From Buchnera aphidicola (Melanaphis sacchari) (lineage in GTDB: Bacteria; Pseudomonadota; Gammaproteobacteria; Enterobacterales; Enterobacteriaceae): DNA of 64,000 nt. The position numbers and the translations under genes are program-made. Location of the stretch: assembly GCF_003096055.1 (NCBI RefSeq), contig NZ_CP029161.1:310001-374000 (forward strand), in the 5' to 3' direction. This document shows, piece by piece, positions 21,062-30,773 of this stretch. The first letter of the stretch is position 1. Each line of letters opens with the position of its first letter. The notes under the pieces were generated by a model. The model worked only from the letters and a program-made list of their open reading frames with translations. It had not been told where the DNA came from and ran no database searches.

Positions 21062-21775
21062 CTATTTCATAGATTCTATTATAAAATTTAATTTTTTAAT
21101 GGGATTTTTTGAAGTTGTTATAGAGCGACCTACAACAATATAATCTATTTTATATTCTTTAGCTTTTTTAGGGGTTATAACGTGATTTTGATCAAATGTA
21201 TTATCAGAATAGCATCGAATTCCTGGAGTAATTATTTTATAAGAATTTCCATATAATAGTTTTATTTTCTTAGCTTCTCTACCAGGGCATACAACTCCAT
21301 CTAATCCACAATCGTTAGATAATTTTGAAAGCGTTAGTACATACTTTTCTAATGACATATGAATACCAATTTCTTTTAAATTTTTTTCTTTTAGGCTTGT
21401 AAGTGAAGTAACTGCAATTAATAATGGAGTATTTTTTTTAAATGATTTTAAGGCTTTTTTTGCAGAAATTAACATTTCTTTTCCTCCAGAAGCATGAACA
21501 CTTAACATCCATACTCCTAAGTCAGCTGCTGCTTTTATTGCATGAAAAACTGTATTTGGAATATCATGAAATTTTAAGTCTAAAAATATATTAAATCCAA
21601 GTTGATGTAATTCGCGAACAAATTTACATCCTAACGTTGTAAACATTTCTTTTCCCACTTTTAAATAGAAAGTAGATGGATCAAGAAGATTAACTAATTT
21701 CATAGCAGATTTTTTATTGCAAAAATCTAATGCAATAATAATTTTAGGAGTATTATAAAAACTAGAATTTAACAC
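21062..21775 (-). CDS. pyrF: Orotidine 5'-phosphate decarboxylase PyrF
   Basis: Last step of UMP synthesis. It has 237 residues (E. coli 245). The catalytic Asp-Lys-Asp cluster is in FLDLKFHDIPNTV. The barrel start IIALDFCNKKSA and the phosphate-binding end IITPGIR and YIVVGRSIT are clear. The start is a GTG at 21775 with GAGG 7-8 nt upstream. It lies 83 bp downstream of lipA. Confidence 0.96.
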   Translation of the reverse strand: MLNSSFYNTPKIIIALDFCNKKSAMKLVNLLDPSTFYLKVGKEMFTTLGCKFVRELHQLGFNIFLDLKFHDIPNTVFHAIKAAADLGVWMLSVHASGGKEMLISAKKALKSFKKNTPLLIAVTSLTSLKEKNLKEIGIHMSLEKYVLTLSKLSNDCGLDGVVCPGREAKKIKLLYGNSYKIITPGIRCYSDNTFDQNHVITPKKAKEYKIDYIVVGRSITTSKNPIKKLNFIIESMK

Positions 21776-21858
21776 TATTTAACCTCTATTAAAAATAATA
21801 TTTTTTTAATGATATATGAGTAATTTTAATTGTATAATATTAAAATATTATAATGCTA

Positions 21859-22803
21859 TTATTTCTTAATAGAAAAATTTGTTTGAGATACAGCATGATA
21901 TGATGATCGCACAAAAGGACCGCAAAATGCATTAGAAAAACCAATAGATAGAGCTTCTTTTTTAATGCTTTCAAATTCTGCAGGTGATATATAGTTTTCT
22001 ACTGGAAGATGATTTTTACTAGGTTGAAGATATTGACCTACTGTTAGTAGTGTAACACCGCTCTCATAAAGATCCTTCATAACTTGTACAATTTCTTTAT
22101 CTTTTTCACCTAAACCCAACATTAATCCGGATTTAGTAGGAATATAAGTATATTTTTTTTTAAATGACTCTAATAAAAAAAGTGATTTTTGATAATTTGC
22201 TCCTGGCCTTATTCTTTTATAAAGACGAGGAACGCTTTCTATATTATGATTAAAAACATCAGGTAACTTTTTTTTAAATATCTCTAAAATTAATTTAACT
22301 CTACCTCTAAAATCAGGAACTAATACCTCTATTTTTATATTATTTTTATTTTTAATTGACGTTATGCAATCAACAAAATGCTGTGCTCCACCGTCGTATA
22401 AATCATCTCGTACTACTGAAGTAATGACTACATAATTAATACCCATATCAAATATAGTTTTAGCTAAATTTTCAGGTTCTTTTATATCAACGTCTTTTGG
22501 TTTTCCATGAGATACTGCGCAAAAAGGACAATTTCGCGTACATATAGCTCCAAGAATCATAAATGTTGCAGTTCCGTAATTAAAACATTCGGGTAAATTT
22601 GGACAACGTGCTTCTTCACAAACAGAATATAAGTTATTTTTTCGTAAAGCATTTTTTATTTTACTAATACGAGATGTATTAGTAAGCATATTTATTTTAA
22701 TCCAGTCAGGTTTTTTTAATTTTTTTACTTTTTGATTAATATTTATAGTTGGAATAATTTTAATCTTTTTATTTGTTTTGAGCACAAAATATTTTTTATT
22801 CAT
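21859..22803 (-). CDS. lipA: Lipoyl synthase LipA
   Basis: Radical SAM enzyme that inserts two sulfurs into octanoyl groups on carrier proteins to form lipoate. It has 314 residues (E. coli 321). The auxiliary cluster cysteines are in [12 protein letters not shown] and the radical SAM motif is CTRNCPFC. The C-terminal RSSY serine motif that binds the auxiliary cluster is present near residue 300. It is 62 bp after lipB, which supplies the octanoyl substrate, as in E. coli. Confidence 0.98.
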   Translation of the reverse strand: MNKKYFVLKTNKKIKIIPTININQKVKKLKKPDWIKINMLTNTSRISKIKNALRKNNLYSVCEEARCPNLPECFNYGTATFMILGAICTRNCPFCAVSHGKPKDVDIKEPENLAKTIFDMGINYVVITSVVRDDLYDGGAQHFVDCITSIKNKNNIKIEVLVPDFRGRVKLILEIFKKKLPDVFNHNIESVPRLYKRIRPGANYQKSLFLLESFKKKYTYIPTKSGLMLGLGEKDKEIVQVMKDLYESGVTLLTVGQYLQPSKNHLPVENYISPAEFESIKKEALSIGFSNAFCGPFVRSSYHAVSQTNFSIKK

Positions 22804-22865
22804 AAAACTTTTTATCTCAATTTAATATGTTAAAATTCATTTAAAAAATATTTTTAAAAAAAATT

Positions 22866-23531
22866 TTAAATTCTATTTTGCAACTTTTTATTAATTATTT
22901 GCACATTTAATAATTTAGATAGCTTTTTAATTAAAATTAAACGTATTTCTGATATAGTAACATAAGGATTAAAATTTTTTATTTGTGTCATTCTCATATT
23001 GATATCTCCGCATGGAGAAATATAAGTAAACGGAGTTAAATTCATATTAATATTTAAGGATAAACCATGTAAAGTACATCCCTTGCTAATTCGCAACCCT
23101 ATAGAGCATACTTTTTTTTTATTTATATATATTCCAGGAATTCTTAAACTAGGATATGAATCTATAGAGAAATAATTCAAAGTATCTATAATTAAAGTTT
23201 GTATAATATTTATAAATTGACGAATATTAATTTTTCTACGTTTTAAATCAATTAAAAAATATATTATCTGTTGCCCCGGACCATGATATGTAATTTGACC
23301 ACCTCTGTCAGTCAATACTAAAGGAATATTATGCAAATATTTTTTTCTTTCTAATACAACAGAATTACTTTTTTTTACTAAACCTTGTGTAAAAATAGGA
23401 TAATGCTCTACAAACCAAATTTCATCAAATGTATTAAAATTTCGTGACTGAGTGAAAATATGCATTTGATTAACAACTTCAAACCAATCTCTGAGTCCTA
23501 AATTTTTAAAAAAAATAAATTTCTTTTTCAA
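22866..23531 (-). CDS. lipB: Octanoyltransferase LipB
   Basis: Moves octanoyl from acyl carrier protein to lipoyl domains, providing the substrate for LipA. It has 221 residues (E. coli 213). Family motifs are FVEHYPIFTQG, RGGQITYHGPGQ, SIGLRISKGCTLHGLSLN with the catalytic lysine, and ISPCGD with the catalytic cysteine. The start is a TTG at 23531; no ATG or GTG lies in frame after the preceding stop, and starting here gives the same distance to the conserved LGL motif as in E. coli. Confidence 0.95.
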   Translation of the reverse strand: MKKKFIFFKNLGLRDWFEVVNQMHIFTQSRNFNTFDEIWFVEHYPIFTQGLVKKSNSVVLERKKYLHNIPLVLTDRGGQITYHGPGQQIIYFLIDLKRRKINIRQFINIIQTLIIDTLNYFSIDSYPSLRIPGIYINKKKVCSIGLRISKGCTLHGLSLNINMNLTPFTYISPCGDINMRMTQIKNFNPYVTISEIRLILIKKLSKLLNVQIINKKLQNRI

Positions 23532-23554
23532 TAAATCAAGTCCAATATAAAAGA

Positions 23555-24178
23555 TTAATGTGATAAATCAATTAATATAGATTTTATTCCGATATTTAGA
23601 AATTCTATTCCAAGAGACATGAGTAATAATCCCATAATACGTGTAATAATGTTAATTCCTGTTTTTCCTAATATGTCAACAACAGACGGCGCAGCACGAA
23701 AACAAATCCAGCATACTAATGAAAACAAAAAAATAGATATACTACATCCTAATAAATTAATCCAATTTGAATAGTATGTACTCCATACAATGGTAGAACT
23801 AATTGCTCCTGGTCCAGCAATTAATGGCATAGCTAAAGGAACTACACTAATATTTTCTTTTTTTTCATCTTTATTTTTTGTAAAAACACCACTAATCATA
23901 GAAAATGCAACACTAATAATTAATACCCCACCGGCGATTCGAAATGAATTAATAGATATTCCAAAAATATTTAAAATATTTTTACCTACAAATAATGATA
24001 TAATTAATATTAGGGATGCAGAAATATTAGCTATTAAATTAGTTCTATTACGTTCTAAAATAGATTGATTATTTGTCATAGCTGTAAAAATAGGTATCAT
24101 CCCAATGGGATTGACAAGAGCGCATAAACTTACAAAAAATTTTATATATATAGAAAAATCAAAGGTTAAAATATGCAT
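23555..24178 (-). CDS. ychE: YchE, MarC-family membrane protein
   Basis: Integral membrane protein of the MarC/YchE/YhgN family; its function is unknown. It has 207 residues (E. coli YchE 215) with about six membrane helices. Family segments are CALVNPIGMIPIFTAMT, FGISINSFRIAGGVLI, PLAMPLIAGPGAISST and TGINIITRIMGLLLMSLGIE. The match is better to YchE than to YhgN. It lies upstream of lipB, with stop and start 23 bp apart. Confidence 0.92.
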   Translation of the reverse strand: MHILTFDFSIYIKFFVSLCALVNPIGMIPIFTAMTNNQSILERNRTNLIANISASLILIISLFVGKNILNIFGISINSFRIAGGVLIISVAFSMISGVFTKNKDEKKENISVVPLAMPLIAGPGAISSTIVWSTYYSNWINLLGCSISIFLFSLVCWICFRAAPSVVDILGKTGINIITRIMGLLLMSLGIEFLNIGIKSILIDLSH

Positions 24179-24283
24179 GTTATACTCTTAATTTATATTG
24201 AATTTTTTATAACTTTATTTAAAATACAATAATTTTAATATATTAAATTTTTAAATATTTTTTAAAATATTTAAACTTTTTAA

Positions 24284-26227
24284 CTAATAATTAGGTTTCG
24301 CAATAATACTACGTGTTTGTAATCGAATTTCTGACAAAACAACTTCAATTACATCAGATACTTTATAATGCAATACTCCCTTGATAAATACCTTACCTAT
24401 TTCTTGATTGAAAATCAATTCTTCACGAACAGGATGTACGAATAAGGAAGGAATAAAAACATTAGCACCGTTTTCTATTAATTTTGCTCTTATACCACTT
24501 CTCGCGATATCAATAATTTCTGCATTAAATTTTTTATTTTTATGTTCTTTTTTTTGTAAAAACAAAGTATAAAGCCAATCTGAAATATCTCTTTCAGCTA
24601 TTCTATTACGTCGCTTTTGATCACTAATTTTTAACTTCATTTCTTCAGTCGGTTTAATAATTTCCTTATTTTTTTGTATGATAGCTTTTAATAAACGATG
24701 ATTAATCATATCGCTATATTTTCTAATTGGAGATGTCCAAGTAGCATATTCTTGCAAACCTAATGCAAAATGAGGTCCTGGTTTAATACTAAAATCACCA
24801 AAAGATTGATATTTTCGAATACGATTATTTATATATTCATTAGATAAAGAATCTAAGGCACGTCTAAGATGGCAAAATCCCTTGAGGGTAGTGATTTCCT
24901 GAGCACTAAATTTTAAATTAAAATTGTCTAAAAAAGAAGATACATTCTCAGCATTTATAGCATCAAATCCAGAGTGTACATTATATATTCCAAATCCAAT
25001 ATTTTTTGATAAAAAATTAGCCGCGGATATATTAGCAATTATCATACACTCTTCAACAATTTTGTGAGCAATACGTCTTTTTTCAATTATAATATCTTTT
25101 ATATTATTATTTTCAGAAAATTGAAATCTATATTCTACACTTTCTTTGAATAAAATAGCATTTAGTTGACGCCATTTAATTCTTAATAAACACAAACGAT
25201 GTAAAAGAGATATTTGATTTTCGATAGAATTTTTCGGAGGCGTCCATGTACTTTTTTTTTCAATCCAATCTGATACATCTTCGTAAGATAATTTTGATTT
25301 AGATTTAATCCATGCTAAAAAAAAATTAATAGTATTAGAAAGAATATTTCCATCTTTTGAAATATTCACAGAGCATGCTAAAACTGGGCGCTTTTTTTTA
25401 GGATTTAAAGAACATATGTTTTCTGACAAAATACGAGGTAACATAGGAATGTTAAAACCTGGTAAATAATTTGTAAAACCTCTTTGAGAGGCAATGATAT
25501 CTAATTTACTACCTTTTTCAATGTAAGACGTAGGGTCTGCAATTGCTATTGTTAAACAAAAATTTTTATTAGCTTCTTCTTTGATAAAAAGAGCATCATC
25601 AATGTCTTTTGTATTAACATTGTCAATAGTAATGAAATCAATATGAGTTAAATCTTGTCTATAGGATGTATCTTTTAGAAAGATATCTTTTTTTTCTATT
25701 AATGGTTCTTCTTTGGCAAGATTATGACGTGATAAAGTAACTAACCACGGTATTAATGGATCGTTTGATTTTACTATTTCTTCAATTAATTCAGCATAAA
25801 ATATTTTATTTCCTTTTAATTTATGTTGAACTAGTTTAGCTATAGCCCAATCTCCTGTTTGAAAAATTTTAACACATTTTTTATTAGGATTACATATTAT
25901 AAAATCTTTTAAAAAAGGGTAATCAGGTAAAATAAATAATTTATTATCTTTCTTTTCAATTTGTCCTACAAATTTATTTAAAAAAGGTTCAATTAATTTT
26001 TCAGGTTCAGCAATTTCACGATCTTTTTCAACTTTTAATACAGCTAATATTTTATCGCCATGCATGACTTTTTTCATGTTTTTAGGAGGTATAAAATAGC
26101 TTTTCTGAGCATCAACTTCTAAAAAACCAAATCCTCTTTCCGTACTTTTTACAATACCTTCAACTCGTGGAATTTTAGCATTTAAATGTTTTTTTAATTG
26201 TGCAAGTAATGGATTATTTTGAAACAT
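24284..26227 (-). CDS. rnb: Exoribonuclease II
   Basis: RNase II, a processive 3'-5' exonuclease for mRNA. It has 647 residues (E. coli 644). Cold-shock domains are N-terminal (VKSTERGFGFLEVDAQKSYF). The RNB catalytic domain holds the aspartate cluster in NVNTKDIDDALF, with YATWTSPIRKYSDMINHRL near residue 515. The C-terminus is an S1 domain. All four catalytic aspartates appear present. Gaps of about 105 bp to ychE and 207 bp to fabI suggest its own transcript. Confidence 0.97.
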   Translation of the reverse strand: MFQNNPLLAQLKKHLNAKIPRVEGIVKSTERGFGFLEVDAQKSYFIPPKNMKKVMHGDKILAVLKVEKDREIAEPEKLIEPFLNKFVGQIEKKDNKLFILPDYPFLKDFIICNPNKKCVKIFQTGDWAIAKLVQHKLKGNKIFYAELIEEIVKSNDPLIPWLVTLSRHNLAKEEPLIEKKDIFLKDTSYRQDLTHIDFITIDNVNTKDIDDALFIKEEANKNFCLTIAIADPTSYIEKGSKLDIIASQRGFTNYLPGFNIPMLPRILSENICSLNPKKKRPVLACSVNISKDGNILSNTINFFLAWIKSKSKLSYEDVSDWIEKKSTWTPPKNSIENQISLLHRLCLLRIKWRQLNAILFKESVEYRFQFSENNNIKDIIIEKRRIAHKIVEECMIIANISAANFLSKNIGFGIYNVHSGFDAINAENVSSFLDNFNLKFSAQEITTLKGFCHLRRALDSLSNEYINNRIRKYQSFGDFSIKPGPHFALGLQEYATWTSPIRKYSDMINHRLLKAIIQKNKEIIKPTEEMKLKISDQKRRNRIAERDISDWLYTLFLQKKEHKNKKFNAEIIDIARSGIRAKLIENGANVFIPSLFVHPVREELIFNQEIGKVFIKGVLHYKVSDVIEVVLSEIRLQTRSIIAKPNY

Positions 26228-26434
26228 AATAATATAACCTAAGGATTATAATAGAAAATAAATAATTTATAATTTAAATATTTTTAATATATAACTTATT
26301 TATAGAATATCATAGATAAATTTTATTAAAAATTTTTCAAAAATTTCAAAATAAGTATATATTTATAATTTTTATTTTAAAATACATTTGATTTTAAAAA
26401 AAAATATTTTAATGAAATACTTTTTTTAAAGTGT

Positions 26435-27217
26435 TTAAAACATAGTATTTACCCCTTTTATATTCACGCCATGATCAACATAAATAATTGAACCCGTAAT
26501 TCCAATTGATAAATTAGAGCACAAAAAAGAAGCAACATTGCCTACTTCTTTGCTCGTAATGTGACTATTAGTGCAAGAAGAAAATTTATGATAGATTTTT
26601 GTTCTACAAAAATCTTTGATCTGACGTGAAGAAATAGTTTTAATAGGTCCAGGTGAAATAGCGTTGACTCTAATATTCTTTTTTCCTAAAATACTAGCCA
26701 TATAACGTACGTTTGATTCTAACGATGCTTTTGCCAAACCCATGATATTGTAGTTTGTAATTGCTTTTTGAGCTCCTAAATAAGACAGAGTTACTAAAGA
26801 AGAAAAATTATTCAGCATTTTTTGCGATTCTCTTGCCATGCTTAAAAAGCTATATGAACTAATTTCATGACATTTAATAAACGATTCTCTCGTACTACTT
26901 TTAATAAAATCTTCTTGCATTTGTTTTTTAGGACAAAATGCAATAGAATGAACAAATCCATCAAACTTTTTCCATATTTTTTTTAATTTTAAAAAAAAAT
27001 TTTTGATATTCTTATCACAAGAAACATCACATAAAAATATTGGATTATTATTTATTGATTTAATTAATTTTTGTACTCTATTGGCAATTTTTTTATTTTG
27101 ACAAACATAAATTAGTTCAGCATTGTGCTCATACATAGATTTTGCTATGCCTAACGCAATAGATCTTTCATTTAAAATTCCAGTTATTAAAATTTTTTTA
27201 CCTTCCAATAATTTCAT
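26435..27217 (-). CDS. fabI: Enoyl-ACP reductase FabI
   Basis: NADH-dependent last reduction in each cycle of fatty acid elongation. It has 260 residues (E. coli 262). The nucleotide-binding start is KILITGILNERSIALGIA. The catalytic Tyr-X6-Lys is in YNIMGLAKASLE, preceded by LSYLGAQKAI with the other active-site tyrosine. The segment FDGFVHSIAFCPKKQ has Ala in place of the usual Gly in SIGFAP. It lies 59 bp downstream of emtA. Confidence 0.96.
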   Translation of the reverse strand: MKLLEGKKILITGILNERSIALGIAKSMYEHNAELIYVCQNKKIANRVQKLIKSINNNPIFLCDVSCDKNIKNFFLKLKKIWKKFDGFVHSIAFCPKKQMQEDFIKSSTRESFIKCHEISSYSFLSMARESQKMLNNFSSLVTLSYLGAQKAITNYNIMGLAKASLESNVRYMASILGKKNIRVNAISPGPIKTISSRQIKDFCRTKIYHKFSSCTNSHITSKEVGNVASFLCSNLSIGITGSIIYVDHGVNIKGVNTMF

Positions 27218-27276
27218 TTAAAAGTCCAATATATATTCAAATATATATGTATTTGAGAGTATTTTAAGAAAATATT

Positions 27277-27899
27277 TTAAATTAAATTATAAACTTTTAT
27301 TACTTTATCTAAATAATGTGAAGCTTGCTTCGATGGATGCTTTTTTATATTTTCATAAAAAGTTCTTACTGTCATACTATTGATTATTTTTATTGCTTTT
27401 GTTTGATTTTTTGAAAATATTTTTAATAATGCAGATGCCCCGTTAACATATGAAACAATAATTGCATATCTCATTATTTCTTCGTTTTTTATTCCTATTA
27501 AATTTTTTTTTTTAATAAGTTAATATAAGAAGCACCGATATTAATGTTTATCTTCGGATTATATAATTCTCTGATAGAAGGTTGACCCTTTTTCCCTATT
27601 AACCTATATATATCTAACCCAGCTGCAGAAGGTTTAATTTGCATTAATCCAATAGCATTGGAATCACTTTTAGCATATTGATTTCCAGAAGATTCAACAT
27701 AAACAATTGATTTAATTAATTTTTCATCAATATTATATTTAATAGATGCTTGTTTAATTAAAGCAGACCAATTTTGTATTTTTTTTTGTATATATTCTTT
27801 ATTTAAAGAATACTGTTTTATTGATTTTTCTTTGTAGACAAAGGAATCATTGCATCCCATTGATAATATAATAGAAAGTAATAATACTTTTAAATTCAT
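27277..27899 (-). pseudogene. emtA: Lytic transglycosylase EmtA (MltE), frame broken at an A11 tract
   Basis: Membrane-bound endolytic murein transglycosylase, a lipoprotein. The start ATG at 27899 follows a very good Shine-Dalgarno (AAAGGA, 6 nt). The N-terminus MNLKVLLLSIILSMGC is a signal with a lipobox-like end. The catalytic glutamate is in IVYVESSGNQYAKSDS, followed by AIGLMQIKPSAAG and GASYINLL. An A11 run (27503-27513) then shifts the frame into a stop. One more A continues as LIGIKNEEIMRYAIIVSYVN and runs to 27277 with VNGASALLKIFS, matching E. coli EmtA to its end. Both halves are well conserved, so the gene may still work by slippage. Confidence 0.87.
27503..27513 (-). repeat. A11 tract breaking the emtA frame
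   Basis: Eleven A on the coding strand in the middle of emtA. Twelve would restore one continuous protein. Confidence 0.85.
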
Positions 27900-27938
27900 A
27901 AAATATCCTTTTAATAAAAATAAATGCATAAAAGTTTA

Positions 27939-29309
27939 TTAAATAATTTCGTCAACTATTTTACTAGAAGCTCCGATATAATTACATGGAGTAATCAATT
28001 TTAAACGAATTTTTTCCTTCTTAGGAATATTCAATGTTTCAATAAATTGATGTATATCATTTTGAGCAATAATTTTCCCGCGAGTCATTTCTTTTAATTT
28101 TTCGTATGCATTTTTAATACTATAACGACGCATAACAGTTTGAATAGCTTCAGATAAAATTGACCAATTTTTATTTAAGTTATTTTCTAATTCACTAGTA
28201 TTAATGATTAATTTTTTGCTTCCTAATAACATTGATTTATAAGCAATTACGGAATAAGACATAGCAACGCCAATGTTACGTAAAACTGTAGAATCACTCA
28301 AATCTCTTTGCCATCTGGAAATAGGCAGTTTGTTAATCATGTGATGCATGAGAGCATTTGACAACCCTAAATTTCCTTCAGAATTTTCAAAATTAATTGG
28401 ATTAATTTTATGAGGCATGATGGAAGAACCTATTTCATTATCTATTTTTTTTTGCTTAAAATAATTTAAAGAAATATATCCCCAAACATCACGATTAAAA
28501 TCAATTAATATAGTGTTAAAAAGAGATATGCACGAAAAAAATTCAGCGATATAGTCGTGTGGTTCTATTTGAGTAGTATATGGATTCCAAGAAATTCCGA
28601 GCGAAGTTACAAATTCATTACTTACTATATGCCAATTAATTTTTGGATATGCTGCTAAATGCGCATTATAATTTCCAGTAGTTCCATTCATTTTACCCAA
28701 TATTTCTATTGCTTTTAATTTCAAACATTGACGTTGCAAACGATAATAAAAGTTAGCCATCTCTTTTCCCATGGTAGATGGAGTAGCCGCTTGTCCATGG
28801 GTCATAGATAGTAAAGAAACATTTTTGTATTTAAAAGAAAAATCTTTTAAAAATTTTATTATTTTTGACCATAAAGGCAAAATAATTTTATCACGAGCAT
28901 CTTTAATCATTAAAGCATATGCTAAATTATTAATATCTTCTGAAGTGCATGCAAAATGAATAAATTCTGTAATATTCGATAATTGTTTTAATTGAGTACA
29001 TTTATCTTTTAAAAAATATTCTAAAGCTTTAACATCATGCTTAATTTTTATTTCTATTTCTTTAATATAAAGAGCGTCTTTTTCATTAAATTCCTTGAAA
29101 ATGCTATCTAATAATGTAATATCTATTGCTTTGATTTTTCGAATATTTAACTTTTTGTGCATACTAATTATTTTTTTTAGCCAATGAATTTCTATATAAA
29201 GTCGATATTTTAAAAAACTAAATTCACTAAATATATTTCTCAAACATTTAGTAAAATTAAAATATCGACCATCAATCGGAGAAATAGTCATTAATGAGTG
29301 AAGATGCAT
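27939..29309 (-). CDS. purB: Adenylosuccinate lyase PurB
   Basis: Cleaves adenylosuccinate to AMP and SAICAR to AICAR in purine metabolism. Starting at the ATG at 29309 gives 456 residues, exactly the E. coli length, with N-terminus MHLHSLMTISPIDGRY and AAGGA about 10 nt upstream. An open extension to 29426 adds 39 residues unlike any PurB and is rejected. The lyase signature SSIMPHKINPINFENSEG is intact, as is MTHGQAATPST with the catalytic histidine. It follows mnmA as in E. coli, with hflD deleted. Confidence 0.96.
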   Translation of the reverse strand: MHLHSLMTISPIDGRYFNFTKCLRNIFSEFSFLKYRLYIEIHWLKKIISMHKKLNIRKIKAIDITLLDSIFKEFNEKDALYIKEIEIKIKHDVKALEYFLKDKCTQLKQLSNITEFIHFACTSEDINNLAYALMIKDARDKIILPLWSKIIKFLKDFSFKYKNVSLLSMTHGQAATPSTMGKEMANFYYRLQRQCLKLKAIEILGKMNGTTGNYNAHLAAYPKINWHIVSNEFVTSLGISWNPYTTQIEPHDYIAEFFSCISLFNTILIDFNRDVWGYISLNYFKQKKIDNEIGSSIMPHKINPINFENSEGNLGLSNALMHHMINKLPISRWQRDLSDSTVLRNIGVAMSYSVIAYKSMLLGSKKLIINTSELENNLNKNWSILSEAIQTVMRRYSIKNAYEKLKEMTRGKIIAQNDIHQFIETLNIPKKEKIRLKLITPCNYIGASSKIVDEII

Positions 29310-29444
29310 AAATTTATATTCCTTAATTTTTAAAAAACATTTTTTATCTATTAAAAAACAAATATTTGCGATATATGAATTGCATATCCATATATTCCAT
29401 TCTTCTGGAAAGTAGATTTTTAACATCTTAATTATTTAAAATTA

Positions 29445-30542
29445 TTATAAAGGAATTCTAGATTTAATTATTCCCCCGCCGATACATCGATCAAGTATAT
29501 AAAATACTACTGATTGTCCTGGAGTAACAGCAATAACAGGTGAACTAAATAAAATTTTTATATATAGATTGTTTATATATTTTATTTCACAAGGAATATC
29601 TTTTTGGCGATATCTAGTTTTAATTTTACAAAATAAGGGAAAGTTTAAATTCTCTTCATTAATCCAATTCACTTTATACGCTATTAAACCTATAGACATC
29701 AAATATCTATTATGTAAACCTTGAGCAACAACTAATGTATTTTTTTTAATATTTTTTTCTACTACGTACCATGGAAGATTATAAAATTTGTTTATACCTC
29801 CAATACCCAAACCTTTACGCTGACCTAATGTATAAGAGAATAATCCGCTATGCTTACCTAAAACCTTCCCGCAAGTAGTAACAATATTTCCTTCTTTCTT
29901 TTTGATATATCGACTAAGAAAATTCTTTATCTTTTTTGCTCCAATAAAACAAATTCCAATAGAATCTTTCTTATTAGCTACTTTCAAATCTATTTTTTGA
30001 GCAATCTCTCTTACTTGCTTTTTTTTGAGAGAGCCAATCGGAAACAAAATTTTTTTTAATTGATTTTCTTTTAAACTATATAAAAAATAACTTTGGTCTT
30101 TATTTAAATCACACCCCTTAAAAAGATAATTTTTTTTATTTTTTTTAATAATTCTAGCATAATGACCAGTAGCAATATAATTAGCTTTAAGTTCTTGAAT
30201 GGCATAGTTTAAAAAAACTTTAAATTTTATTTCTTTATTACATAGTATATCGGGATTAGGTGTATTTCCCTTTTTATGTTCATTTAAAAAATCTTTAAAT
30301 ACATTGTCCCAATATTCTTGTGAAAAATTTATTTTATGAAAATATATGTTTAATTTTTTACAAACTTCTTGAGCATCAAATAAATCTTGAGCAGCATGAC
30401 AGTATCCATCTTTATCATCTTCTTCCCAATTTTTCATGAATAAACCTTCTACTAGGTAGTTTTGTTGTTTTAACAACCAAGCAGAAACTGATGAATCAAC
30501 TCCTCCAGACATAGCTATAATTACTTTTTTCTTTATTATCAT
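29445..30542 (-). CDS. mnmA: tRNA 2-thiouridylase MnmA
   Basis: Adds the 2-thio group to U34 of tRNA-Lys, -Glu and -Gln. It has 365 residues (E. coli 368). The PP-loop is AMSGGVDSSVSAWLL at the N-terminus. The catalytic cysteines are in PDILCNKEIKF and SIGICFIG. ATGHYARI and DQSYFLYSL are also typical. It is the first gene of a minus-strand pair with purB and diverges from lepA across 231 bp. Confidence 0.97.
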   Translation of the reverse strand: MIIKKKVIIAMSGGVDSSVSAWLLKQQNYLVEGLFMKNWEEDDKDGYCHAAQDLFDAQEVCKKLNIYFHKINFSQEYWDNVFKDFLNEHKKGNTPNPDILCNKEIKFKVFLNYAIQELKANYIATGHYARIIKKNKKNYLFKGCDLNKDQSYFLYSLKENQLKKILFPIGSLKKKQVREIAQKIDLKVANKKDSIGICFIGAKKIKNFLSRYIKKKEGNIVTTCGKVLGKHSGLFSYTLGQRKGLGIGGINKFYNLPWYVVEKNIKKNTLVVAQGLHNRYLMSIGLIAYKVNWINEENLNFPLFCKIKTRYRQKDIPCEIKYINNLYIKILFSSPVIAVTPGQSVVFYILDRCIGGGIIKSRIPL

Positions 30543-30609
30543 AAAATGTTAACTTTCATTACTTTTTTAAAAACAAGGTTAAAAAAATATTTTTAAGAAA
30601 AAAAGACTT

Positions 30610-30633
30610 ATTTATTTTTTATAAAAAATAAAT
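30610..30633. repeat. Perfect 24-bp AT palindrome between mnmA and lepA
   Basis: ATTTATTTTTTA is followed directly by its reverse complement. It lies in the 231-bp divergent gap. At this base composition chance is possible; a cruciform, terminator or regulator site cannot be told apart from sequence alone. Confidence 0.4.
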
Positions 30634-30773
30634 TTAATTTTTTAAAAATATTATAATTAAATAAATTTTTAGATATATTATATATTAAAATATAAATAAG
30701 AAATATACTTAAATATTTATACTTTTAAAATATTTTTAACTAATTTTGAAAAAAATGGTGCAAAGAAAGAATA

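Noticed and set aside
29310-29426. 39-residue N-terminal extension of purB
   Set aside because: No similarity to PurB. The ATG at 29309 has a ribosome site and gives exactly 456 residues.
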